From the NCBI RefSeq assembly GCF_001542405.1, contig NZ_LNCD01000137.1:1-64000 (forward strand): a DNA stretch of 64,000 nucleotides. Reading direction: 5' to 3'. The notes under the pieces were generated by a model. That model was not told the DNA's origin and searched no databases. It saw only the letters and a program-made list of their open reading frames with translations. Source of the DNA: Rhizobium altiplani. Its GTDB lineage: Bacteria > Pseudomonadota > Alphaproteobacteria > Rhizobiales > Rhizobiaceae. Below are positions 22,363-30,166 of the stretch, one piece after another (within the stretch, counting starts at the first letter, position 1; each line of letters opens with the position of its first letter). Made by a program: the position numbers and the translations under genes.

Positions 22363-24102
22363 GTGTTTCAGGAGCGAATATTCGAAGGGATGTCCGTCGA
22401 CGACATCCACGCGTTCGCCGAAAGCAAGGGCTGGGGCGATCCGATTATCATTGATAGCTTCGCAGGCGGCGGCGGCGCGTCCACCGGTATCGAAATGGCG
22501 CTTGGCCGATCACCGGACTACGCGATCAACCACGACGCCGATGCGCTGGCGCTGCACGCGGCAAACCATCCCGACACGATCCACCTGTCGGAGAACGTCT
22601 ACAGGATAGATCCGCTGGTTCACCTGCGCGGCAAGCACATAGGCCTCGCCTGGTTCTCTCCGGACTGCAAGCACTTCTCGAAGGCGAAGGGCGGAAAGCC
22701 GGTCGCGCGCAACATCCGCGATCTCTGCTGGATCATTCCCGGCTGGATCGAGCGCATCCAGAAGAGTGGCGGCAAAGTCGATATCGTCATCATGGAGAAC
22801 GTCGAGGAGTTCAAGGACTACGGCCCTCTGATCCAGACCGATCGCGGCGAGATGCCGGACCCGGATCGCAAGGGCGAGACCTTCCAGAAGTGGTGCCGCA
22901 CGTTGCGTCGCCTCGGCGCCAAGATCCAGATGCGCGAGCTGCGTGGCCGTGATTACGGCGCGCCGACGATCCGCAAGCGTCTCTTTATCATCATGCGCTT
23001 CGATGGACAGAAGATCGTCTGGCCAAAGCCGACGCATGGCGCGTCCGACGATCATGACGTGATTGCCGGCCGCAAGTTGCCTTGGCCGATCGTCGCCGAC
23101 TGCATCGATTGGAGCATTCCATGCCCATCGATCTTCGATACGTCGGAGGAGATCTGGCAGAAGCACGGTGTTCGCGCTGTCCGGCCGTTGGCCCGCAACT
23201 CCCACGCTCGCATTGCGCGCGGAATGGATCGCTTCGTCATCCGGGCTAAGCGACCGTTCCTTGTGAGCCTCACGCACGGCGCGCGGATCGCACCGGTGTT
23301 GACCTATGCGCAACAGGGTGGCGCGAACCGCCCGATCCACGGGCAGGCGCGCACGATTACGGCCAGCGACAAGGATCAGAATTCCGTCATGTGTGCCTGG
23401 ATGGCGCAGCATAACAACGATAACCGGCGCATCGGTGGGGTGAATCCCGGCCGGGCAGTCGACGAAGCTGCCTCGACGATCACGCAATCAGGCAGTCATC
23501 AGCAGGTGGTTTCTGCATACATCGCGCGGCAGTTCGGCACATCGACAGGGCACGGTGTCGATGTGCCGTCTGCGACGATCATGGCGGACGGTCAAGGCAA
23601 GAGCCAGCTGATTATGCCTTACCTGCAGTCCTACTATGGGACCGGCGAAGGTTCGCGCGAGGACGAGGCGATGCGCACGGCGACCGTAAAGGCGCGCCAT
23701 GGTCATGTTGAGGCAATCATCGGCGTTCCGCCATTTACCGATGCTCAGGCGGCAAGGGCTCGCCAGGTCGCGGATTTCATGCGCGCTCACGGTCTCTGGG
23801 ACGATCGCGAATTCGTCACCGTAGAGGTGGACGGCATGACCTTCGTCATCGTCGATATCGGCATGCGGATGCTGACGCCGCGCGAGCTTTACAACGCGCA
23901 GGGATTCCCGCCCGACTACAAGATAGACGGCCACTTCGACCAAGCGAGGATCGGCCATAACGGCGGGCCGAGGTGGGTGCCATTCTCGAAATCCGTGCAG
24001 GTCTCATGCGTTGGAAACAGCGTCTGTCCGCCTGTGGCGCGGGCACTCGTGGGCGCGAACTGCAATCACCTTGCGGTAACCGGAAGGAGGGTTGCGGCGT
24101 AA
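22363..24102 (+). CDS. DNA cytosine-5 methyltransferase
   Basis: A 579-residue C5 methyltransferase. Motif I is IIDSFAGGGGASTGIEMAL, motif IV is FSPDCKHFSKAKGG (catalytic Cys in a DC context rather than the usual PC), motif VI is MENVEEF, and motif VIII is RDYGAPTIRKRLFI. A long target-recognition region contains repeated TITAS/TITQS-like segments. The C-terminus ends in the motif IX/X region (LTPRELYNAQGFPPDY, VGNSVCPPVARALV). It probably protects phage DNA from host restriction. No cognate endonuclease is next to it. The start may be GTG 22363 or ATG 22390. Confidence 0.87.
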   Translation: MFQERIFEGMSVDDIHAFAESKGWGDPIIIDSFAGGGGASTGIEMALGRSPDYAINHDADALALHAANHPDTIHLSENVYRIDPLVHLRGKHIGLAWFSPDCKHFSKAKGGKPVARNIRDLCWIIPGWIERIQKSGGKVDIVIMENVEEFKDYGPLIQTDRGEMPDPDRKGETFQKWCRTLRRLGAKIQMRELRGRDYGAPTIRKRLFIIMRFDGQKIVWPKPTHGASDDHDVIAGRKLPWPIVADCIDWSIPCPSIFDTSEEIWQKHGVRAVRPLARNSHARIARGMDRFVIRAKRPFLVSLTHGARIAPVLTYAQQGGANRPIHGQARTITASDKDQNSVMCAWMAQHNNDNRRIGGVNPGRAVDEAASTITQSGSHQQVVSAYIARQFGTSTGHGVDVPSATIMADGQGKSQLIMPYLQSYYGTGEGSREDEAMRTATVKARHGHVEAIIGVPPFTDAQAARARQVADFMRAHGLWDDREFVTVEVDGMTFVIVDIGMRMLTPRELYNAQGFPPDYKIDGHFDQARIGHNGGPRWVPFSKSVQVSCVGNSVCPPVARALVGANCNHLAVTGRRVAA

Positions 24103-24341
24103 TGGAATGGCAGCACGAGGTATACCGATCCGTCTACGTCTGCGGTGGCGTGAAGATCGGCGCGATTTATCCACCATGGCATGGCACCACGCAGTGGCGC
24201 TGGCGCGTCTGGATCGCAAGCAGCACGCATCCGCAGAATGGCAGGAGCGAGAGCAAAGAGCACGCCATGCGGCAGGTGGAAGGGCGCTTTAATGCGTTCC
24301 TGATGACGGCACGTCTGCGGCCGGAAGGCGGTGTGGCGTGA
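24102..24341 (+). CDS. Hypothetical phage protein, 79 aa
   Basis: The ATG at 24102 shares a base with the previous stop, and GGAGG precedes it. Trp-rich sequence (WQHEVYRSVYVCGGVKIGAIY, WRWRVWIASSTHPQNGRSES) suggests a small beta-rich protein. Not recognised. It overlaps the replication gene by four bases. Confidence 0.55.
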   Translation: MEWQHEVYRSVYVCGGVKIGAIYPPWHGTTQWRWRVWIASSTHPQNGRSESKEHAMRQVEGRFNAFLMTARLRPEGGVA

Positions 24342-25513
24342 GTATCATGATCATGAGCCGCCTGTTCAAGATGAACCTTGGCGGCTGCAATCGAAAGCTG
24401 CTGGCGGTGCGCCTGGCTGACTTCGCCGATGACGAAGGACGCGGCATCTATCCCGGCATCAAGCGGCTTTCTGACGAGACGGAACTGTCGGAACGCACCA
24501 TCCAGCGCCTCCTCGCGGAATTCGTGCAGGAAGGCATCCTCGTCGTTGTTCGCGAGGCTACGGGACGACCAGGCGTTACCACCGCCTACGACTTCGATCT
24601 TGCAAAGCTCTTCACCTACAAGGCCGGTTCGACGGGTGACGGCGTGTCACCCGTCACCGACGACAGAGGGGTGACAAATGAGCAGGAGACGGGTGACACC
24701 GGCGACGTAGACGGGTGTCAGGGTGTCACCCGAACCGTAATAGAACCACCATTAGAACCATCATCCGAGAGAGAGGGCGCGCGAGCTGGTTCGGGAGAAG
24801 GTCAATCGGCGGTCATCGAGGATCGTCGCAAGGTCGATCGCGATTTCAAGCTATGGTATCGCCACTGGCCAACGTCGCTCAGCGACAGCGAGCCTGCAGC
24901 CCGGAAGGCGTGGGATGCGCTCAGCGCCGATGAGCGTGCATCCTGCATCCAGCGCACGCCAGCGTTCATCAACGCGGTGAAGGCGATCAAGGGCAAGTTC
25001 ACGTTCTCCAGCGTCTACCTGTCGTCAAAAGCATGGGAAAAGCTCGACGATCCGAAATCCGAAGTGGCGTTGCCGGCGGTCCATAATCCGTTCAGCCGAG
25101 CTTGGATGGCCGGGTTGCTGGCGGAGCTGCTGAAGGCACCGAGCCAGAATATGCCGGTTCCCACGACGTTCCAGCAGCAGCAGCTAAGGGCTGGCGGCGA
25201 TGCTGCCGAGGCGGTGCGCCGGGATCGCCTGCAGAAATACGGCTGGCCTCGTGTGAACACGATGTTCACGCAGGCTTACGACCGCAAGGGCGTCACGGTG
25301 CGCCCCGATCTCGCCGCCCTCTCGGAGGCGTTTGGGCGAGTCGACACGGCTCTTCTGCAGCGTTGGCAAGCTGCCTTCGAGCGTCGTGGGTGGCCCTGGC
25401 TACCGAACACCGGTCACGAGTGGTTCTTCTTCCCGGCTGGTGAGCCGGAGCAGGCGATAACTGACTTCAACGACGCAATTGCAAGGGAACGGGGCAATGA
25501 CGATGCAGCGTAA
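24338..25513 (+). CDS. Phage replication initiator, lambda O-like winged-helix protein
   Basis: A 391-residue protein with an N-terminal helix-turn-helix (KRLSDETELSERTIQRLLAEF, then GILVVVREATGRPGVTTAYDF) as in phage O/DnaA-N-like initiators. A low-complexity Asp/Gly/Thr linker follows (about residues 95-140), then a helical C-terminal part. The linker is encoded by iteron-like DNA repeats (24632-24732), the same design as lambda ori inside gene O. No helicase gene follows, so it must recruit the host helicase, possibly together with the phage sliding clamp. GTG start at 24338, overlapping the upstream stop (GTGA). Confidence 0.72.
   Translation: MSIMIMSRLFKMNLGGCNRKLLAVRLADFADDEGRGIYPGIKRLSDETELSERTIQRLLAEFVQEGILVVVREATGRPGVTTAYDFDLAKLFTYKAGSTGDGVSPVTDDRGVTNEQETGDTGDVDGCQGVTRTVIEPPLEPSSEREGARAGSGEGQSAVIEDRRKVDRDFKLWYRHWPTSLSDSEPAARKAWDALSADERASCIQRTPAFINAVKAIKGKFTFSSVYLSSKAWEKLDDPKSEVALPAVHNPFSRAWMAGLLAELLKAPSQNMPVPTTFQQQQLRAGGDAAEAVRRDRLQKYGWPRVNTMFTQAYDRKGVTVRPDLAALSEAFGRVDTALLQRWQAAFERRGWPWLPNTGHEWFFFPAGEPEQAITDFNDAIARERGNDDAA
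24632..24732. repeat. Iteron-like repeats, candidate phage replication origin
   Basis: GGGTGAC or its complement occurs about six times in 100 bases: a perfect inverted pair at 24632-24654 (ACGGGTGAC-N5-GTCACCCGT), then 24668-24675, 24689-24697, 24711-24719 (ACGGGTGTC) and 24725-24731. A less GC-rich stretch with repeated TAGAACCA follows (24739-24765). Its position inside the initiator gene supports an origin. Confidence 0.6.
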
Positions 25514-26189
25514 GATCACCGGAAAGAAGATCAGCTACCGCCCCATGATCGAGGCAGAGTTGTCTCCGGATGAGAAAGAGCGCGCCTACTGGCGATCGAC
25601 CCGAGCAGATCGAGTCGCGCGAATCATATCGGCACGTCTGCATGCCGCATCGAGAATCATCATCAAAAGGAAGCCAAAAATGGCAAAGTGGTACTGCCTG
25701 CGTGTTGAAAGCGGCCGGGAAGAGGCTGTGGAAAAATATCTGCAGGATGCAAATGTTGAAGCGTTTATGCCGTCGGAAAAGATCATTCGCGTTCACAAGG
25801 GGCAGAAATCCGAGGTCACGCGCCCCTTCTTTCCATCCTATATGCTGGTGAGGATCGTTCCCTCCGGAGAAGCTTTTCACGGCTTGAAGAGTGTCAAGCA
25901 TGTGATCGATATCGTCGGGAATGATAAAGGCTACCATGTGGTCCGCGACCAACATGTTGAGGTTTTGAAAGCACTTAAGTCTGAAGCTGATATCCCTCGC
26001 GTTGCGACGGACAAGACCATGCAGGAGGGCGATAGAGCAGAGATTATCTTTGGACCGTTCGCTGGTTTTGATTGCACTCTTCTGGCGGTCAAGTGGTGCC
26101 TGAAGGCCAGAGCAAGAGTACTGATCAATACGGACGGGCGATCCTTCGAGATCGACAGCATGCCCCTTGCGTTTCTCAAGAAGCTGTGA
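25497..26189 (+). CDS. NusG/RfaH-like transcription antitermination factor
   Basis: A 230-residue protein whose C-terminal 169 residues match NusG paralogues: an NGN domain (WYCLRVESGREEAVEKYL, KSEVTRPFFPSYMLVRIVP, HVIDIVG) and a KOW-like end (MQEGDRAEIIFGPFAGFDC). The first 61 residues are a basic extension in the same frame. A strong AAGGA site before Met 25680 could give a short form without it. It is the last rightward early gene, followed after 170 bases by a terminator and then the late genes, so it likely works like lambda Q or LoaP to let polymerase read into them. Confidence 0.78.
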   Translation: MTMQRKITGKKISYRPMIEAELSPDEKERAYWRSTRADRVARIISARLHAASRIIIKRKPKMAKWYCLRVESGREEAVEKYLQDANVEAFMPSEKIIRVHKGQKSEVTRPFFPSYMLVRIVPSGEAFHGLKSVKHVIDIVGNDKGYHVVRDQHVEVLKALKSEADIPRVATDKTMQEGDRAEIIFGPFAGFDCTLLAVKWCLKARARVLINTDGRSFEIDSMPLAFLKKL

Positions 26190-26357
26190 GAGTCATTCTG
26201 TCACTGGACGAGCCAGATCAGCGGACCCTCCGATCCCCGGCACCTTGATGTCGGGCAGAGCAGGCCAAGAGCCTCAGGGAACACCGCTACCGGCCCCAGC
26301 CTTGATTGCCTCACTGTCGAGGCGCTGATTCAGGGCAAGTGCTACCGCTATGAGATG

Positions 26358-26381
26358 AGGCGACCGATTGGTCGCCTTTTT
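26358..26381 (+). terminator. Strong rho-independent terminator between early and late regions
   Basis: Perfect 8-bp stem AGGCGACC / GGTCGCCT with loop GATT, followed by TTTT. It lies 170 bases after the NusG-like gene and 36 bases before the first late gene. The preceding 26190-26357 contains no ORF of note and may hold the antiterminator's target. Confidence 0.82.
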
Positions 26382-26416
26382 GCTTCTAGGGTTATGATGT
26401 CGACGAGGAGAGCGAA

Positions 26417-26593
26417 ATGTTTGATCGGCTGATCAAGGCGGCAGTTGATGTCGCCACTATTCCTGTCTCCGTTGCGGTAGACGTAGTAACCCTCGGCGGT
26501 GCGCTTATAGACAGGCCAGAGCCATATACAGTTTCAAAGGCGAAGAGGCTGGTAAAAGACGCGGGAGAAGTCGTTAAGGCCCTGGCCGAATGA
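26417..26593 (+). CDS. Small phage protein, 58 aa
   Basis: Begins FDRLIKAAVDVATIPVSVAV and continues VVTLGGALIDRPEPYTVSKA, a pattern I recall from small proteins of many phages, predicted helical with a hydrophobic middle; no function is known. GAGGAGAGCGAA before the ATG is a good ribosome site, and the stop overlaps the next ATG (ATGA). First gene after the early terminator. Confidence 0.65.
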   Translation: MFDRLIKAAVDVATIPVSVAVDVVTLGGALIDRPEPYTVSKAKRLVKDAGEVVKALAE

Positions 26594-27126
26594 CTGCAGA
26601 ACTTCGTTTCGACGCGAACGAAATTCTCAACCTGTCACGTGCAATCCGGGCATTGCCGGAAGGCATCAAGACGAAGGCCATGGCGAGCGCCATGCGGCGC
26701 ATGCGGGAGATGGCTCGCAGCCGCATCGTTAAGCGATCGGCAGAGCACACGAGACTTCCACAAGGCGTCGTTCGAAAGGCGACAACGGCGCGGTTCAATG
26801 CCGGTGGCAATACGCAGGACGTCATCGTCAAATCCGGTTGGGTGCCGCTCTACAAGCTCGGAGCTACCCAAACCTCGCGCGGTGTCAGAGTTCGAGCGCG
26901 AGGCTCATATGCTGGCGCCTTCCTCGCTGAAATGGACAGCGGGCATAGAGCAGTGGCGATGAGGGTTTCGGACAGGCGCTTGCCGATACGTGAGCTGTTC
27001 GGCCCGAACCCTGCACATGCCATCACAAACAATCCAGACGTCTACCTCGACGTATTGGTTGAGATCATACAGGAGCACCTTGCTCCTCGCGTGCTGCACG
27101 AGATCGATCGTCTGCTCCCTCGGTAA
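26590..27126 (+). CDS. Minor tail protein Z-like / gp10-like protein
   Basis: A 178-residue protein resembling the lambda gpZ and HK97 gp10-like head-tail family: ALPEGIKTKAMASAMRRMRE near the N-terminus, VIVKSGWVPLYKLGATQTSRGV, and late SYAGAFLAEMDSGHRAVAMR, then helices at the C-terminus. Such proteins help complete the tail end. Its position before the terminase, away from the other connector genes, is unusual. Confidence 0.65.
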   Translation: MTAELRFDANEILNLSRAIRALPEGIKTKAMASAMRRMREMARSRIVKRSAEHTRLPQGVVRKATTARFNAGGNTQDVIVKSGWVPLYKLGATQTSRGVRVRARGSYAGAFLAEMDSGHRAVAMRVSDRRLPIRELFGPNPAHAITNNPDVYLDVLVEIIQEHLAPRVLHEIDRLLPR

Positions 27127-27244
27127 GGACCGGTCGCGCGGGTCGGCCCTTCGAACCACCCCCCCCGACCCCACCCCCTCACGGGTCCTCCCTCGGGCCT
27201 GCCCCTTAGCGGGCCGGGACGACCCCGAAATTTCGCTAGTCACG

Positions 27245-27296
27245 CAGGTCAAAAAACTGACCTGACAACCCTGACTCGGCCTGACAAGACCTGACG
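27245..27296 (+). repeat. CCTGAC repeats and inverted repeat before the terminase genes, candidate packaging site
   Basis: CAGGTCA-N6-TGACCTG (27245-27264) is followed by further CCTGAC/CTGAC copies up to the small terminase ATG (27301). Tandem repeats next to the small terminase gene are typical of cos or pac recognition sites. The preceding 27127-27244 is C-rich without an ORF. Confidence 0.45.
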
Positions 27297-27300
27297 AACC

Positions 27301-27957
27301 ATGACCGATCTCTTCGAACCAATGGCAGCGACAGCGTCGGGAAGCGATGGCGTCTGGCTGACGATCGCCGAGCTGGCGAAGCGCAAAGGCATCAGCCGTC
27401 AGTCTGCGTCAGAGCGGATCAATCGGCTTGAGCAAGATGGCCTGATCGCAACCCGCCATGTCGGACGATCCAGAATGGTCGAACTGGCGACCTTTGATCG
27501 CGTCGTTGGCCAGACCGGAAATGCATTTCGCGAGCAAGGGGTGCAGACGAAGCGGGAAACGACTGAGCCGCAATCATCTGCCTCGGCGCCGCCCGTCAGT
27601 GCCGCGCTGCGCGATGCCCAGACAGAGCGCGCGCAGTATGAGTCGAAGCTGAAGGCGCTCGACTATGCCGAACGGACCGGTGCCTTAGTGCCGATCAAGG
27701 GGGAGCATGGTGTCGAGACGGCTTTGGTGAAAGCCACGGAGGCAATCCTCCGCGAGATGAATGCGCCTCTCAACTGGGTCAACGAGATCCTTGAGACGGT
27801 GCGCGAGGGTGAGCCTGCGTTGCGTCGGCTTCTGCGCCGGAAGATCCATGAGCAGCGCGAAGCGATCGCCGCCAGGCTGACCGCCGTTGCCGGTGAGGCA
27901 GCGGAAGGGGAGCGGTCGGGCGTGCAGGTGGATCTCGACTTCGGGGGCGAGGAATGA
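27301..27957 (+). CDS. Terminase small subunit (DNA-recognition)
   Basis: A 218-residue protein with a winged-helix start (TIAELAKRKGISRQSASERIN, then QDGLIATRHVGRSRMVEL), a Ser/Pro-rich linker and a helical C-terminal part (ETALVKATEAILREMNAPLNW, LRRLLRRKIHEQREAIAARL). Immediately upstream of and overlapping the GpA-type large subunit by four bases, it is the likely packaging-site recognition subunit. The ribosome site is weak because the repeats occupy the leader. Confidence 0.75.
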   Translation: MTDLFEPMAATASGSDGVWLTIAELAKRKGISRQSASERINRLEQDGLIATRHVGRSRMVELATFDRVVGQTGNAFREQGVQTKRETTEPQSSASAPPVSAALRDAQTERAQYESKLKALDYAERTGALVPIKGEHGVETALVKATEAILREMNAPLNWVNEILETVREGEPALRRLLRRKIHEQREAIAARLTAVAGEAAEGERSGVQVDLDFGGEE

Positions 27958-29963
27958 AGGTCACGATGAAGCGGTCGGCGGTTGCAATCGTCGCCGGCAT
28001 CCTCGCGAGCGGTATCGTGCCTCCGCCTCAGTTGTCGGCAGCAGAGTGGGCACGGAAGAACCTGGTCGTTCCAGATGGGCCACGGGCTGGTGAATTGTGG
28101 GACGACAGTCTAACGCCCTACATCGCCGAACCGTTGGAAATGTGCGCGACCGAAAGCGGCGTCAACGAGATTGCTGTTCGCAAATCGGCACAGACTGGCT
28201 TCACCACGTTGATGATCGCCGCGATAGGTCATCTGATCGCGACAGATCCATGCCGCGCCATGATCGTCCAGCCGACGTCTGGCGCGCTGAAGGAATTCAA
28301 CGCTGAAAAGCTTGATGTCGCTATTACCGGTTCTGCGGCGCTCAACAAGCTCGTCAAGGAGCAGGCATCCCGTTCTGGGGATGGTTCGACTGCTGTTCGA
28401 AAGAAGTTTCGGGGCGGCTCCCTAAAGCTTGCGATAGCCAGCTCGGCCGCCGACCTGCGTTCCTCGACGATCAAGAAAGCCTTTCTTGACGAGATCGACG
28501 AATACCCTGACGATCTTGACGGACAGGGCGACCCGTTCGGGATGGTCGAAGCACGTCAGGAATCCTTCCTGATGTCAGGTGAGTGGCTGCGGGTCTACGT
28601 CTCGACGCCGACCATAAAGGGCGGATCGAAGATCGACGGCTACTTTGAGGGCGGCGATCAGCGTTACTGGTATATGCCGTGCCCTGGCTGCGGCGAGAAA
28701 TTCAAGTTCGTCTTCGACCGGAAGTACTTCCGCTTTAATGACGAGTTTCCGCATGAGCCCCACTACGCGACGCCCTGCTGCGGCGCGATTGTCGAGGCTT
28801 ACGAAAAGGTCTCGCTCATGAAAAGGGGAGGGTGGGTTCCGGAGGCTTCGCGACCAGGCGCTTATCCTTCCTATCATTTTGATGCCCTGACATCGCCGTT
28901 CGTGCCGTGGGAGAAGATCGCTGCTCGTTTCGTTGAGGCGAACCAAGATCCGCTGAAGCTGAAGACCTTCAACAATCTCACACTCGGGCTTTCGTTCGAT
29001 ATGAAGGGCGACGCACCCGACCATGTTCGTTTGATGGAGCGGCGTGAGGAGGACGTAGTTCGTGGCCGTATTCCGGCGATGGGCCTCGTCTTCGTAGGCA
29101 CTGCTGACGTGCAGCTCAACGGCATCTACTATCTGTTCAAGGCCTACGGCCCCGATAGGCAATCATGGCGCGTTGATGCTGGGTTCATCGAGGGTGCGAC
29201 CGACGATCCGCATGCTGGCGCGTTCCTCAAGCTTGAGGAGCTGCGCACGAAGCAATGGCCAGACGCCTACGGCCGGCGCCGTGCCGTCGATCTGTTTGGC
29301 ATCGACTCCGGCTATCGCAGCCACGTTGTGTACACATGGGTTCGCGGCAAGGCCGCCACCTTTGCGCTTAAGGGTCTCGATGGTTGGTCGAGGCCACCAA
29401 TTGGCCAGCCGTCATCTGTCGATATCGACTTCAATGGCCAGCGCATTCGCAATGGCGCGATGGTGTGGGGTGTCGGCACATGGTCGCTGAAGGGCGGCTT
29501 CTACGCCAACCTTCACAAGCAGGGGATTGCTGCCGGTCAGCCGGCTGACCCGCCTGGTTACTGTCACTTCGGAAGCTGGATGGACGAGGTCTATTTCCGC
29601 CAGATAACCTCGGAATATCTGGGGACGGAAAAGATCAAGGGGCGAACCCGCCGGATCTGGATGCCACGAGCAGGCGAGCAGAACCATTTCCTTGACTGCG
29701 AGATCTATGGCGATGCCCTTGGCGACTATCTGGGCATCTCCCGCATGACGCCTGACGAATGGCGTGAACTCGCAAGTATGAGGGGGCTCCCGGATGGCGT
29801 AGTAGATGCGGACATGTTCGCACCCGCACCGCTGCTGGCTGCAAAGCATGTGGCGATCCAGCAAGAGCACGTGCAGATATCTGAAGCAGTCGATCGCCGC
29901 ACACCTCCGCCAGAGACTGAGGGCGGTTGGTACAACTCCAATGACTCCTTCTGGGATCGGTAA
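27954..29963 (+). CDS. Terminase large subunit, lambda GpA family
   Basis: A 669-residue packaging motor. N-terminal ATPase: an adapted Walker A (AVRKSAQTGFTT) and the FLDEIDEYPDD Walker-B-like box; a zinc-binding part (YMPCPGCGEKF, ATPCCGAIVEAY); and a C-terminal nuclease half with FVGTADVQ and FGIDSGYR acidic residues. It cuts concatemers and pumps DNA into the prohead. ATGA overlap with the small subunit; the gpW-like gene follows after two bases. Confidence 0.93.
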   Translation: MKVTMKRSAVAIVAGILASGIVPPPQLSAAEWARKNLVVPDGPRAGELWDDSLTPYIAEPLEMCATESGVNEIAVRKSAQTGFTTLMIAAIGHLIATDPCRAMIVQPTSGALKEFNAEKLDVAITGSAALNKLVKEQASRSGDGSTAVRKKFRGGSLKLAIASSAADLRSSTIKKAFLDEIDEYPDDLDGQGDPFGMVEARQESFLMSGEWLRVYVSTPTIKGGSKIDGYFEGGDQRYWYMPCPGCGEKFKFVFDRKYFRFNDEFPHEPHYATPCCGAIVEAYEKVSLMKRGGWVPEASRPGAYPSYHFDALTSPFVPWEKIAARFVEANQDPLKLKTFNNLTLGLSFDMKGDAPDHVRLMERREEDVVRGRIPAMGLVFVGTADVQLNGIYYLFKAYGPDRQSWRVDAGFIEGATDDPHAGAFLKLEELRTKQWPDAYGRRRAVDLFGIDSGYRSHVVYTWVRGKAATFALKGLDGWSRPPIGQPSSVDIDFNGQRIRNGAMVWGVGTWSLKGGFYANLHKQGIAAGQPADPPGYCHFGSWMDEVYFRQITSEYLGTEKIKGRTRRIWMPRAGEQNHFLDCEIYGDALGDYLGISRMTPDEWRELASMRGLPDGVVDADMFAPAPLLAAKHVAIQQEHVQISEAVDRRTPPPETEGGWYNSNDSFWDR

Positions 29964-29965
29964 AT

Positions 29966-30166
29966 ATGGCGTGGACGCAAACAGATCTGGACACCATCAA
30001 CGCCGCTATCGCGACGGGCGCCAAGCGCGTTCGGTTCCAGACACACGAAGTCGAATATCAGAGCCTGAAGGACATGCTGACAGCGCGCGATCTCATCAAG
30101 GCAGAGGTCTTGGGGGCCGACGATCGCGGCGGTGCGATCTTTGTTGAGTATGGGGGCGGCTACTGA
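29966..30166 (+). CDS. gpW-like head-tail joining protein
   Basis: A 66-residue protein of the lambda gpW type: two short helices around a hairpin (DLDTINAAIATGAKRVRFQT, VEYQSLKDMLTARDLIKAEV). It joins head to tail after packaging. The stop overlaps the portal ATG (TGATG). Confidence 0.82.
   Translation: MAWTQTDLDTINAAIATGAKRVRFQTHEVEYQSLKDMLTARDLIKAEVLGADDRGGAIFVEYGGGY

Noticed and set aside
24632..24732. CRISPR-like reading of the GGGTGAC repeats
   Set aside because: Repeats are 7-9 bases, irregularly spaced, in both orientations and inside a coding linker; no array structure and no cas genes in the window.
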